Below are positions 1 to 7,237 of a DNA stretch of 63,584 bases, piece by piece (the stretch's first letter is position 1; the number at the start of each line of letters is the position of its first letter). The translations under genes were made by a program, and so were the position numbers. The DNA is from an uncultured Christensenella sp. (GTDB taxonomy: Bacteria; Bacillota; Clostridia; Christensenellales; Borkfalkiaceae), in the NCBI GenBank assembly GCA_910577555.1, contig CAJTLF010000013.1, positions 1 to 63,584 on the forward strand, read 5' to 3'. The notes under the pieces are model-generated. The model saw only the letters and a list, made by a program, of their open reading frames with translations, was not told where the DNA came from and did not search any database.

Positions 1-130
1 CTATATCTCACTAGGCTACGAGTAGCCTAATTCGTCCACGAAAAAAAGTACAAAAAAGGCACAGCTTAACGCTATGCCTAAACCTTTTTATTTGCGTTTT
101 ATTAAATTCCCTATGGGAACTGCGGTAAAC
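1..130 (-). repeat. Dispersed 3'-end element, copy A
   Basis: Read on the minus strand this copy runs: a box ending in ccatagggaattt, a terminator-like hairpin, then cgtggacgaa and a box around ctcgtagcctagtgagata. The same blocks in the same order recur at 19319-19440 on the plus strand. It lies just downstream of the small minus-strand gene ending at 170. Its outer edge also holds a perfect inverted repeat (TAGGCTAC-GA-GTAGCCTA) at about 12-29. The conserved blocks are seen directly; its nature (structured RNA, miniature mobile element or recombination site) is unknown. The window begins inside or at the edge of it. Confidence 0.6.
52..79 (-). terminator. Intrinsic terminator inside repeat copy A
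   Basis: On the minus strand, AGGCATAGC, a five-base loop and GCTGTGCCT form a nine-base-pair stem with one mismatch, followed by six T. It is placed to end the transcript of the small gene at 400-170. Confidence 0.7.
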
Positions 131-169
131 CGTCGGGGGTGTTTTTTAATCGGTTAAATTTTTTTAAAC

Positions 170-400
170 TCAGCGCGAAAGCATCCAGTCTTTAACGCTT
201 TCCCGTTCGATGGGCGTAATATTTTCACGGTTATATTTCGACAGCTCGCCGCCGTTGGTATAAATAAAATATTTCCCGTCAATCGTTATATAAAGCGTCT
301 CTTCGTAGCCGTCGGGGTCGCCCGGTTTTCCGAACGTAAATTTTTTATCCACGGTGGAAGTAGCGGTGTCGTAAAGAACTTCGTTAATTTCGATACGCAT
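170..400 (-). CDS. Small hypothetical protein, 76 aa
   Basis: I do not recognise this protein. It is short, soluble and mixed-charge, with no signal peptide or membrane segment. It starts with ATG at 400 behind a purine-rich ribosome-binding site (GGGAGAG, six to seven bases upstream) and has its own promoter and a terminator, so it is very likely a real monocistronic gene. The middle contains aromatic-rich strands (YITIDGKYFIYTNGG), suggesting a small beta-rich fold. It is divergent from the SRP operon. No function can be assigned from sequence or context. Confidence 0.7.
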   Translation of the reverse strand: MRIEINEVLYDTATSTVDKKFTFGKPGDPDGYEETLYITIDGKYFIYTNGGELSKYNRENITPIERESVKDWMLSR

Positions 401-425
401 AAATCACTCTCCCTTAATCGTCAAA

Positions 426-455
426 AGTTTACCATACGCGGCAACGGACTGTCAA
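426..455 (-). promoter_or_regulatory. Promoter of the 76-aa gene
   Basis: Minus strand: TTGACA (455-450), 18-base spacer, TAAACT (431-426). The expected transcript start near 419 leaves a leader of about 18 bases containing the ribosome-binding site. Confidence 0.7.
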
Positions 456-541
456 CGCAACGCCGCCGTTCCCGCGATTTGGCGCGTTCGTGTGAAATAA
501 TAAATAAAATTGTGAAAATATTCATAAAAAATTCAAAACCC

Positions 542-585
542 GTCAAGTAAAATTACTTGACAAGGATATGCTTGCGGGTTATAAT
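542..585 (+). promoter_or_regulatory. Promoter of the ylxM-ffh operon with overlapping palindrome
   Basis: TTGACA at 557-562, 17 bases, TATAAT at 580-585: a full consensus promoter. A perfect inverted repeat with 9-bp arms (GTCAAGTAA / TTACTTGAC, 2-base gap) occupies 542-561 and overlaps the -35 box, as a repressor operator would. The predicted transcript start (about 592) leaves a leader of only about seven bases before the ATG at 599. Confidence 0.75.
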
Positions 586-598
586 AAACGGGTAAGAT

Positions 599-988
599 AT
601 GGATAAAATACCTTTTATCGCGCTGTGGGACGCATACCGCGGTCTGCTCACCGAAACACAGCGGGAAATAACAGATTTATATTTTAATCTCGATTTAACC
701 GCATCGGAAATAGCCGAACAAAAGGGCGTAACCCGTCAGGGCGTATCCGAATGTCTTAAAACCTGTAAAAAACAACTTGAAGAATACGAAAGCAAATTGC
801 ATTTTTGCGAATTGCTCAAAAACATTTCGTTGCAGACGTCGCTTATGATAACGGACGCGTGTAAGTTCGTTCAGGCTTTCAAAATCCGCCACCCCGAATT
901 TTCGGACGATATGGATAAGCTTTCGGCAATATTCGATAGCGATTATTCCGAAGAAGTCGAAAGGGCTTTAAGCGGTAAGGGGAATTAA
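599..988 (+). CDS. ylxM: YlxM, sigma-70 region-4-like SRP-associated protein
   Basis: YlxM/p13 is a small helix-turn-helix protein resembling sigma-70 region 4 and is almost always encoded just upstream of ffh; in streptococci it modulates SRP assembly. This 129-residue protein has the expected helix-turn-helix (LTASEIAEQKGVTRQGVSE, about residues 31-49). ATG at 599 is the natural start, but the predicted leader is only about seven bases with a weak ribosome-binding site. The gene overlaps ffh by one base (TAATG), indicating translational coupling. Confidence 0.9.
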   Translation: MDKIPFIALWDAYRGLLTETQREITDLYFNLDLTASEIAEQKGVTRQGVSECLKTCKKQLEEYESKLHFCELLKNISLQTSLMITDACKFVQAFKIRHPEFSDDMDKLSAIFDSDYSEEVERALSGKGN

Positions 989-2298
989 TGGGTGCTTTTT
1001 CATCTCTTTCCGAAAGATTAAACCATATATTTTCAAAGCTTACAAAGCGCGGCAGACTGACCGAGCTTGAAATTAAAACTGCTATGCGCGAAGTGCGCGT
1101 AGCCCTTTTGGAAGCGGACGTAAATATTCAGGTCGCAAAAAAATTCTGTGCCGACGTTTCCGAAAAGGCGGTCGGGCAGGAAATTTTAAAGAGCTTAAAC
1201 CCTGCACAGCAGGTAATAAAGATAGTCAACGACGAGCTTATAGCGTTAATGGGTTCGTCAAACCAGAAGCTTGCCATTGCTCCCAAGCCCCCCACGGTCA
1301 TAATGATGTGCGGCTTACAGGGCGCGGGTAAAACTACTATGTGCGGCAAGCTTGCCGTAAACCTTAAAAAGAACGGTAAAAAACCGCTCTTGGTCGGTTG
1401 CGATATTTACCGTCCCGCCGCAATAAACCAGTTGAAGGTAGTCGCAAAGAACGCCGGCGCGGAAGTATTTGAAAAAGGTACGCAAAACCCCGTAAAAACT
1501 GCTAAGGAAGCGGTCGATTACGCCCGCTCGATGGGCTTCGATACGGTAGTAATAGATACCGCGGGTCGCCTTGAAATAGACGAGCCGTTAATGCAGGAGC
1601 TTGAAAATATAAAAAAGAGCGTCGGCGTAAACGAAATTCTGCTCACCGTAGACAGTATGATGGGTCAGGTAGCGGTAAGCGTCGCCAAAACCTTTAACGA
1701 GCGGCTCGAAGTTACGGGCGTAATTTTAACCAAGCTCGACGGCGACACCCGCGGCGGCGCGTGCCTTTCGATAAAGGCGGTAACGGGCAAGCCGATAAAG
1801 TTCATCGGCACGGGCGAAAAGTTAGGCGATTTAGAGCCGTTCTATCCCGACCGTATGGCGTCGCGCATTCTCGGTATGGGCGACGTGCTCACCCTGATAG
1901 AAAAGGCGCAGGAAGTAGTCAGCGAAGAGCAAGCCAAGGCGTTGCAGAAAAAAATGCTGGAAAACAGCTTTACTCTTGAAGACTATCTCGTCCAGTTCGA
2001 AAGTATGAAAAAAATGGGCGGAGCGCAGGCATTGCTTGCAATGATGCCGGGTATGGGCGCGAAGGTCAGGGCGGAAGATATCGACGAAAGCAGAATCGAA
2101 CGCACCAAAGCTATAATTCTTTCGATGACCAAGCGCGAACGCGCCGAGCCTTCGATAATAAACTCATCCAGAAAAAAGAGAATCGCGTCGGGCAGCGGCA
2201 CTTCCGTTCAGGAAATAAACCAGCTTTTAAAGCAGTTCGAGCAGACTAAACAGCTTATGAAACAGTTAAAGGGCGGGCGCAGAAAATTGCCCTTCTGA
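988..2298 (+). CDS. ffh: Signal recognition particle GTPase Ffh
   Basis: Ffh binds 4.5S/SRP RNA and signal sequences and delivers ribosomes to FtsY at the membrane. The 436 residues show an N-terminal helical domain, the G domain with P-loop GLQGAGKTTMCGK (about residue 108), DTAGR and TKLDGD, and a methionine-rich M domain ending in a basic tail. Length is normal for the family. It follows ylxM with a one-base overlap and precedes rpsP by about 55 bases, the classic Firmicute order. No ftsY or SRP RNA gene is visible in this window. Confidence 0.97.
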   Translation: MGAFSSLSERLNHIFSKLTKRGRLTELEIKTAMREVRVALLEADVNIQVAKKFCADVSEKAVGQEILKSLNPAQQVIKIVNDELIALMGSSNQKLAIAPKPPTVIMMCGLQGAGKTTMCGKLAVNLKKNGKKPLLVGCDIYRPAAINQLKVVAKNAGAEVFEKGTQNPVKTAKEAVDYARSMGFDTVVIDTAGRLEIDEPLMQELENIKKSVGVNEILLTVDSMMGQVAVSVAKTFNERLEVTGVILTKLDGDTRGGACLSIKAVTGKPIKFIGTGEKLGDLEPFYPDRMASRILGMGDVLTLIEKAQEVVSEEQAKALQKKMLENSFTLEDYLVQFESMKKMGGAQALLAMMPGMGAKVRAEDIDESRIERTKAIILSMTKRERAEPSIINSSRKKRIASGSGTSVQEINQLLKQFEQTKQLMKQLKGGRRKLPF

Positions 2299-2354
2299 GA
2301 CTTTTCTTAATAAATCAATAAATAATATTTTTTAATAAACAGGAGAATGTAAAA

Positions 2355-2651
2355 ATGGCAGTTAAAATGAGACTTACGAGAATGGGCGACAAAAAGAGTC
2401 CCTTCTACCGCGTAGTTGTAATCGATTCCAGAAAGGCTCGTTCGGGCGAATATATCGATAAAGTTGGATACGTAGACCCCCTTAAAACCCCCGCGGAAAT
2501 CAATATCGACATGGAAAAGGCTAAGGACTGGCTTTCCAAGGGCGTTCAACCCACCGAAACGGTTAAAAGCTATCTCGTAAAGGCAGGCGTTATCGAACAG
2601 CCCGCAAAGCTTTCCGCGCCCAAGACCAATAACAAGAAAAAGAAATCTTAA
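2355..2651 (+). CDS. rpsP: 30S ribosomal protein S16
   Basis: S16 is an early-binding protein of the 30S body. The N-terminus (MAVKMRLTRMGDKKSPFYR) and the middle (SGEYIDKVGYVDP) are diagnostic. At 98 residues it is slightly long because of a lysine-rich tail. A clean AGGAG site precedes the ATG. It lies between ffh and khpA as in Bacillus. Confidence 0.97.
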   Translation: MAVKMRLTRMGDKKSPFYRVVVIDSRKARSGEYIDKVGYVDPLKTPAEINIDMEKAKDWLSKGVQPTETVKSYLVKAGVIEQPAKLSAPKTNNKKKKS

Positions 2652-2718
2652 TTAAACCGCGTTAAAGCGTAATTCGGGCGCATATATCCCTTATTTACCG
2701 CGCCCAAGGGAGTAAAAA

Positions 2719-2964
2719 ATGGAAGATATAAAGAACTTAATCAAGTTCGTAGTAGAAACCTTCGCCGAAAAAAAGGACGAGATAGAGTACGAATTCGAAG
2801 AAAAGGATACGGTTATCGAAGTAACCGTCAAGCTCGACCCGTCCGATATGGGCAAAGTAATAGGCAAGCAGGGCAAAATAGCCAAAGCTCTCCGCACGCT
2901 CGTAAGCGCGTCCACTCCCCGCGGAGCAAAGCGTTACGCCGTAGAAATCAAGGAAAAAGTATAA
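2719..2964 (+). CDS. khpA: KH-domain RNA-binding protein KhpA (YlqC)
   Basis: KhpA is a single-KH-domain RNA-binding protein that, with KhpB, affects small-RNA and cell-wall regulation in Gram-positive bacteria. The 81 residues carry the KH signature GKVIGKQGKIAKALRTLV with its GxxG loop (about residues 54-71). Position between rpsP and rimM is conserved across Firmicutes. It is followed by a hairpin that may partly separate it from rimM. Confidence 0.93.
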   Translation: MEDIKNLIKFVVETFAEKKDEIEYEFEEKDTVIEVTVKLDPSDMGKVIGKQGKIAKALRTLVSASTPRGAKRYAVEIKEKV

Positions 2965-2970
2965 TCTCAG

Positions 2971-3000
2971 AAGCCGAACGCATGCCGCTCGGCTTATTTT
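2971..3000 (+). terminator. Weak terminator-like hairpin between khpA and rimM
   Basis: AAGCCGA and TCGGCTT pair around an 11-base loop and are followed by attttc. rimM starts at 3005, so this is more likely partial attenuation or an RNA-processing site than a full stop. Confidence 0.45.
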
Positions 3001-3004
3001 CGCT

Positions 3005-3502
3005 ATGAAAGAAACTTTAACCGTTGCAACCGTATCCAAGCCGCAGGGTATCCGCGGCGAAATAAAAGTAAAAGTATTCTGCGACGACGCGCAGGACTTA
3101 TTCCAATTAAAACGCGTATTAATCGACGGTGAAGAATACGCTCTTTTAAACGCGCGCGGACAGGGTGAAACCGCGTATCTTTCGCTCAAAGGCGTGTTCG
3201 ACAGAAACGCCGCCGAGCTTTTGCGCGGCAAAGATATCGTCGCATACCGCGAAGATATGCCCGAACTTCCGGAAGGCACCTACTATATAGGCGATTTAAC
3301 TGGTTGCGAAGTGGTAACTTCGGGCGGCGAACGCATAGGCGAAGTTATTTCGGTAACGCCCGCACGCACGGATATTTACACCCTTTCCACAAAGGACGGC
3401 GAAATCAGCTTTGCCGCGGCTCAGGGCGTAATAGAAGAAGTGTGCGTGCAGGAAAAACGCATAACCGTAAATAAAAAGCGTTTCAAGGAAGTGTCGGTGT
3501 GA
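3005..3502 (+). CDS. rimM: 16S rRNA processing protein RimM
   Basis: RimM assists 30S maturation and binds S19. The 165 residues have the N-terminal motif (VSKPQGIRGEIKVKVF) and a PRC-barrel C-terminal half (YYIGDLTGCEV...GEVISV). It is the standard length. The stop overlaps the trmD start by four bases (GTGA), so the two are translationally coupled. Confidence 0.95.
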   Translation: MKETLTVATVSKPQGIRGEIKVKVFCDDAQDLFQLKRVLIDGEEYALLNARGQGETAYLSLKGVFDRNAAELLRGKDIVAYREDMPELPEGTYYIGDLTGCEVVTSGGERIGEVISVTPARTDIYTLSTKDGEISFAAAQGVIEEVCVQEKRITVNKKRFKEVSV

Positions 3503-4173
3503 AAATTACCGTATTGACGCTGTTCCCCGAAATGTTTACCCCGCTTAAAGAGAGCATAATAGGCAGAGCGGTAGACGCGGGCAAGCTTACGCTCGAAATA
3601 GTAAATATCCGCGACTATGCGGAAAATAAGCACTTCAAGTGCGACGACTATCCGTTCGGCGGCGGTTCGGGTATGGTAATGATGCCCCAGCCCATAGGTT
3701 CGGCAATATCGGCTGTCGACCCCGACCATACCGCACACCGCATATATCTTTCACCCAAGGGCGAAACCTTCAGGCAGGACAAGGTGTTCGGGCTGTTGAA
3801 CTACAATCACCTTGTATTGCTTTGCGGGCATTACGAAGGGGTAGACCAGCGCGTAATCGACCTTTTTATCGACGAAGAAATATCCATCGGCGACTACGTA
3901 TTAACTGGCGGCGAGCTTCCCGCAATGGTAGTCTGCGACTGTGTAGCGCGGTACGTGGACGGGGTAATTTCCAACGGCTCGCTCGTGGACGAAAGCTTTG
4001 CGGACGGAAAACTCGAATACCCGCAATATACCCGCCCCGCGGAATATATGGGGCTTAAGGTTCCCGAAGTTCTGCTTTCGGGCGACCATAAAAAAATAGA
4101 CGAATGGCGCGCGGAAGAGAGTATAAAGCTCACCCGTTCCCGCCGTCCCGACTTAACGGAAAATAATAAATGA
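3499..4173 (+). CDS. trmD: tRNA (guanine-37-N1)-methyltransferase TrmD
   Basis: TrmD makes m1G37 in tRNA using S-adenosylmethionine and prevents frameshifting. It shows the trefoil-knot SPOUT features: MKITVLTLFPEMF at the start, FGGGSGMVM, LLCGHYEGVDQRV and DYVLTGGELPAM. The start is GTG at 3499, overlapping rimM. At 224 residues it is slightly shorter than most homologues at the C-terminus. In Bacillus rplS follows directly; here rbgA follows and rplS lies 2.6 kb downstream. Confidence 0.97.
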   Translation: MKITVLTLFPEMFTPLKESIIGRAVDAGKLTLEIVNIRDYAENKHFKCDDYPFGGGSGMVMMPQPIGSAISAVDPDHTAHRIYLSPKGETFRQDKVFGLLNYNHLVLLCGHYEGVDQRVIDLFIDEEISIGDYVLTGGELPAMVVCDCVARYVDGVISNGSLVDESFADGKLEYPQYTRPAEYMGLKVPEVLLSGDHKKIDEWRAEESIKLTRSRRPDLTENNK

Positions 4174-5024
4174 AAACTATACAGTGGTTTCCGGGGCATA
4201 TGACCAAGGCAATGCGAATGATGCAGGAGCATCTTTCGCTCGTAGACGGCGTAATTTTCGTACTTGACGCCCGTTGCCCCGCAAGCTCTTTCAATCCCAA
4301 ACTTAAAAAACTCGCGGCGGGCAAGCCCGTTCTTTTCGTTCTGAACAAGGGCGACCTTGCCGACGAACGCGCGGATATTCTTTTAAAAATTATCCGCGAT
4401 AAGGGCGTTGCCGCCGTAAAGATAAACGCTGTAAATTCTTCGTCGCGGCGGGATATTGCGGGAGCAATCGCAAAGCTCGTTGCGGAAAAACGCGAGCGCG
4501 CACTTGAAAAGGGATATAACCGTATTTTCAGATTTATGGTAGCGGGCGTACCCAATACGGGCAAATCGACGCTTATAAATCTGCTCGCGGGAGGGGCGCG
4601 CGCTGAAACGGGCAATAAGGCGGGAGTAACCCGCGGCAAGCAGTGGGTGCGTTGCGACGGGTTTGAACTACTTGATACCCCGGGCACTATGCCGCCCGCT
4701 TTTGAAAATCAAACGCTCGCCCTGCGCCTTGCTTTCGTGGGCAGCGTAAACGACGATATTCTCGATTTGGACGATATCGCGCTCGCTCTTCTGCAAGCTC
4801 TCGCGGAAAAATATCCGGCGCGCCTTGCCGAAAGATACGGCATATCAGGGGGTGAACCGCTTGATATGCTCGAACAGGTATGCAAAAAACGCGGTTTTAT
4901 GATGCGCGGCGGCGAGTTCGATTACGAGCGCGCGGAACGCGCGGTAATAGACGATTTCCGCAAGGGTAAGCTGGGCAGAATAACTCTCGACACTCCCGAC
5001 GACGCAAGGGGAATGGAATTTTAA
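4170..5024 (+). CDS. rbgA: Ribosome biogenesis GTPase RbgA (YlqF)
   Basis: RbgA is a circularly permuted GTPase required for late 50S assembly. The permuted motif order is visible: NKGD (G4) near residue 63 comes before the P-loop GVPNTGKSTLINLL (G1) and DTPG (G3). The N-terminal IQWFPGHMTKAMR is diagnostic. ATG overlaps the trmD stop (ATGA), and its own stop overlaps the rnhB start (TAATG). Confidence 0.96.
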   Translation: MKTIQWFPGHMTKAMRMMQEHLSLVDGVIFVLDARCPASSFNPKLKKLAAGKPVLFVLNKGDLADERADILLKIIRDKGVAAVKINAVNSSSRRDIAGAIAKLVAEKRERALEKGYNRIFRFMVAGVPNTGKSTLINLLAGGARAETGNKAGVTRGKQWVRCDGFELLDTPGTMPPAFENQTLALRLAFVGSVNDDILDLDDIALALLQALAEKYPARLAERYGISGGEPLDMLEQVCKKRGFMMRGGEFDYERAERAVIDDFRKGKLGRITLDTPDDARGMEF

Positions 5025-5629
5025 TGGATAAACTCGCATACGAAAGAGAGCTTATTAAAAGCGGCTTTAAGTATATCTGCGGCGTGGACGAAGTGGGGCG
5101 CGGACCGTTGGCGGGACCCGTGGTCTGCGCGGCGGTAATAATGCCGCTCGACGATTTGGTGGAAGGGGTGGACGACAGCAAAAGCCTTTCGTGTAAAAAA
5201 CGGAAAATTCTTTCCGAAGAAATACTCAAAAAGGCAATTGCCTACGCCATATGCCGCATCGAACCGCAGGTTATAGACGAAATCAATATTTTAAACGCAA
5301 CCAAGCTCTGTATGAAAAACGCCGTAGAAAGTCTTAAAATCACGCCCGACTTCGTAATTACGGACGGCAATATGACTTTGGATACCGCCTTGCCCCAAAA
5401 AAGCATAGTAAAGGGCGACGCGCTCAGCTATTCCATAGGCGCGGCGTCTATCGTGGCAAAGGTTTACAGGGATAATTTAATGGAAGAATACGCGCTCGTT
5501 TATCCTGATTACGCTTTCGAAAAGAACAAGGGTTACGGTACCAAAGCACATATCGAAGGGATAATTGGCGCGGGTATATGCCCCATTCACCGCAGGAGTT
5601 TTACCAAAAGATGGCTAAAAGAGAGTTGA
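5024..5629 (+). CDS. rnhB: Ribonuclease HII
   Basis: RNase HII removes ribonucleotides from DNA and RNA-DNA hybrids. The active-site motif CGVDEVGRGPLAGPV (Asp-Glu pair) lies near residues 20-34, and the later acidic site (VITDGN) and GAASIVAKVYRD follow. The length of 201 residues is usual. It follows rbgA as in Bacillus. Confidence 0.97.
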   Translation: MDKLAYERELIKSGFKYICGVDEVGRGPLAGPVVCAAVIMPLDDLVEGVDDSKSLSCKKRKILSEEILKKAIAYAICRIEPQVIDEINILNATKLCMKNAVESLKITPDFVITDGNMTLDTALPQKSIVKGDALSYSIGAASIVAKVYRDNLMEEYALVYPDYAFEKNKGYGTKAHIEGIIGAGICPIHRRSFTKRWLKES

Positions 5630-5985
5630 CAAAGCAGGGAGAGCATAATAAAGCTCTCGGGCAAAAGGGCGAACGCCGCGCCCGCCGCTATCTGTTCTGG
5701 CACGGCTGGAAAATTCTGGATAAAAACTATAAAACCCCTTTCGGCGAAATAGATATCGTGGCGCGCAAAAAGGGCGTAATCGCCTTTATCGAAGTGAAAA
5801 CCCGCTTATCCGATATTTTCGGCTTGCCGTCCGAGGCGGTGGATAAAAGGCGTCAATCGCGGTATATTTTGGGGGCAAATTACTATCTTGTAAACAGAAA
5901 TATAGATTTAACCGTCCGTTTCGATATAATAGAAATTTTCCGCGGTCAGTTAAATCATATAGAAAACGCGTTTTACGCAAAATGA
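5611..5985 (+). CDS. yraN: YraN / UPF0102 putative endonuclease
   Basis: This family has a PD-(D/E)xK nuclease-like core and usually lies beside rnhB; its role is unsettled. The core FGEIDIVARKKGVIAFIEV is present, with Asp and Glu-x-Lys in place. I choose ATG at 5611 (MAKREL), which overlaps the end of rnhB by 19 bases; an upstream ATG at 5578 would put 11 extra residues inside rnhB and has no better ribosome-binding site. Confidence 0.9.
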   Translation: MAKRELTKQGEHNKALGQKGERRARRYLFWHGWKILDKNYKTPFGEIDIVARKKGVIAFIEVKTRLSDIFGLPSEAVDKRRQSRYILGANYYLVNRNIDLTVRFDIIEIFRGQLNHIENAFYAK

Positions 5986-6001
5986 TAAGGAGTAAATTTT
6001 T

Positions 6002-6628
6002 ATGGAAAAGAGAGTACGCGGCGTCTTGTCGCGCGTCAACTCCGAAGTGGGAATAAAGGTAATTCCGGGACACTTCGCAACCAGACACTCGCACGTTAAT
6101 TACTGCGTGGATATGACGGGAATAAAGTCGGAATTAAACGCCGCCAAAGCCGCGGCAAAGCTGTTTTGCGACTGCTTTTCTTCCACTCCCGTGGATACGA
6201 TAATCACGCTCGACAGAATGAAAATGGTCGGCGCGTTCATCGCGCACTACCTTTCGCACTCGCAGCTGAACAAGAGTCAGAATATCTGCGTAATAACGCC
6301 CGAAATCACTGACGACAAAATGCTGCTGCGCGATAACTTTCTGCCATACGTAAAGAACAAGAGCGTACTGCTTCTCACCGCGTCCGCAACTACGGGCAAG
6401 GACGCGAACAACGTGGTTGAAGGCATAAGGTATTACGGCGGCACGCCCGTCGGCGTCGCAACGGTATTCGGCGGCGAGTTTGATTGTTCCGTTCCCGTAT
6501 ACAAGCTTTTCGGCTCTGACGACGCGCCCGGTTATTCGTCCTATTCCCCCGTGGACTGTCCGCTGTGCCGCGCGGGCGTAAAGGTGGACGCGGTAGTCAA
6601 TTCTTACGGTTACTCGAAAATTTTATAA
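6002..6628 (+). CDS. Orotate-phosphoribosyltransferase-like protein
   Basis: The 208 residues look like a type I phosphoribosyltransferase: a hood region, a Rossmann-like core, and SVLLLTASATTGKDANNVV in the position of the PRPP loop. In active enzymes this loop normally starts with two acidic residues; here they are replaced by Thr-Ala. It ends with a CxxC pair (CPLCRAG). A good GGAG site precedes the ATG at 6002. It closes the SRP/rnhB operon. It may be a divergent enzyme or a regulatory relative; substrate unknown. Confidence 0.65.
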   Translation: MEKRVRGVLSRVNSEVGIKVIPGHFATRHSHVNYCVDMTGIKSELNAAKAAAKLFCDCFSSTPVDTIITLDRMKMVGAFIAHYLSHSQLNKSQNICVITPEITDDKMLLRDNFLPYVKNKSVLLLTASATTGKDANNVVEGIRYYGGTPVGVATVFGGEFDCSVPVYKLFGSDDAPGYSSYSPVDCPLCRAGVKVDAVVNSYGYSKIL

Positions 6629-6713
6629 TCAACGCCAAAACGCATATCTATATTATAATATAGAAAGCAAAATCGTTTTTTTGTGAAAATTGCGATACAC
6701 CCCCTAAAAAAGG

Positions 6714-6821
6714 TTGCAATAAAAAAAAATATTTGTTAATATAACTTAGACTTATCGGCGGTCCTATGCGAAAATTATGAAAAAAATCGTACGAACGCCG
6801 TCAAAAATGGAGGTTAAAGTC
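6714..6821 (+). promoter_or_regulatory. Promoter and leader of rplS
   Basis: TTGCAA (6714-6719), 17 bases, TAATAT (6737-6742); expected start about 6749. The leader of about 73 bases carries distant complementary arms (CGGCG near 6755 and CGCCG near 6797) before GGAGGT. Firmicute rplS genes often have a structured L19 leader; membership here is inferred, not verified. An AT palindrome lies at about 6645-6664. Confidence 0.55.
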
Positions 6822-7166
6822 ATGAAAGGTTTAATTGAAGCCATCGAAAAGGAAGGAATGAAAAAGGAAGTTCCCGCGTTCAACGTGGGCGACACCGTTA
6901 AAGTAGGCTTTAAGGTTATCGAAGGAACCAAGGAAAGAATACAGAATTTCGAAGGGGTCGTAATCGCTAAAAAGCACGGCGGCATAAGAGAAAGTTTCAC
7001 CGTACGCAGACTTTCGTTCGGCGTAGGCGTAGAAAGAACTTTCCCCCTGCATTCCCCCAAAATCGCGGCAATCACCGTCGTTAAGCGCGGTAAGGTAAGA
7101 AGAGCTAAGCTCTATTATCTGCGCGGACTTACCGGCAAGGCAGCCAAGATAGCTGAAATAAAGTAA
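6822..7166 (+). CDS. rplS: 50S ribosomal protein L19
   Basis: L19 sits at the 30S-50S interface. VPAFNVGDTVKVGFKV and FEGVVIAKKHGGIRESFTV are typical, and 114 residues is the normal length from the ATG at 6822. That ATG has GGAGGT six to seven bases upstream; the in-frame ATG at 6777 would add 15 untypical residues. In Bacillus rplS follows trmD; here it has moved and has its own promoter and terminator. Confidence 0.96.
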   Translation: MKGLIEAIEKEGMKKEVPAFNVGDTVKVGFKVIEGTKERIQNFEGVVIAKKHGGIRESFTVRRLSFGVGVERTFPLHSPKIAAITVVKRGKVRRAKLYYLRGLTGKAAKIAEIK

Positions 7167-7173
7167 AATTAAA

Positions 7174-7200
7174 AAAGCTCCCGCTCCGCGCGGGAGCTTT
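7174..7200 (+). terminator. Intrinsic terminator of rplS
   Basis: AAAGCTCCCGC, a short loop and GCGGGAGCTTT form a strong stem followed by a short AT-rich tail. Confidence 0.85.
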
Positions 7201-7237
7201 AAATTTATTCTCTCATTATCTCACAAAGGAGTAAATA

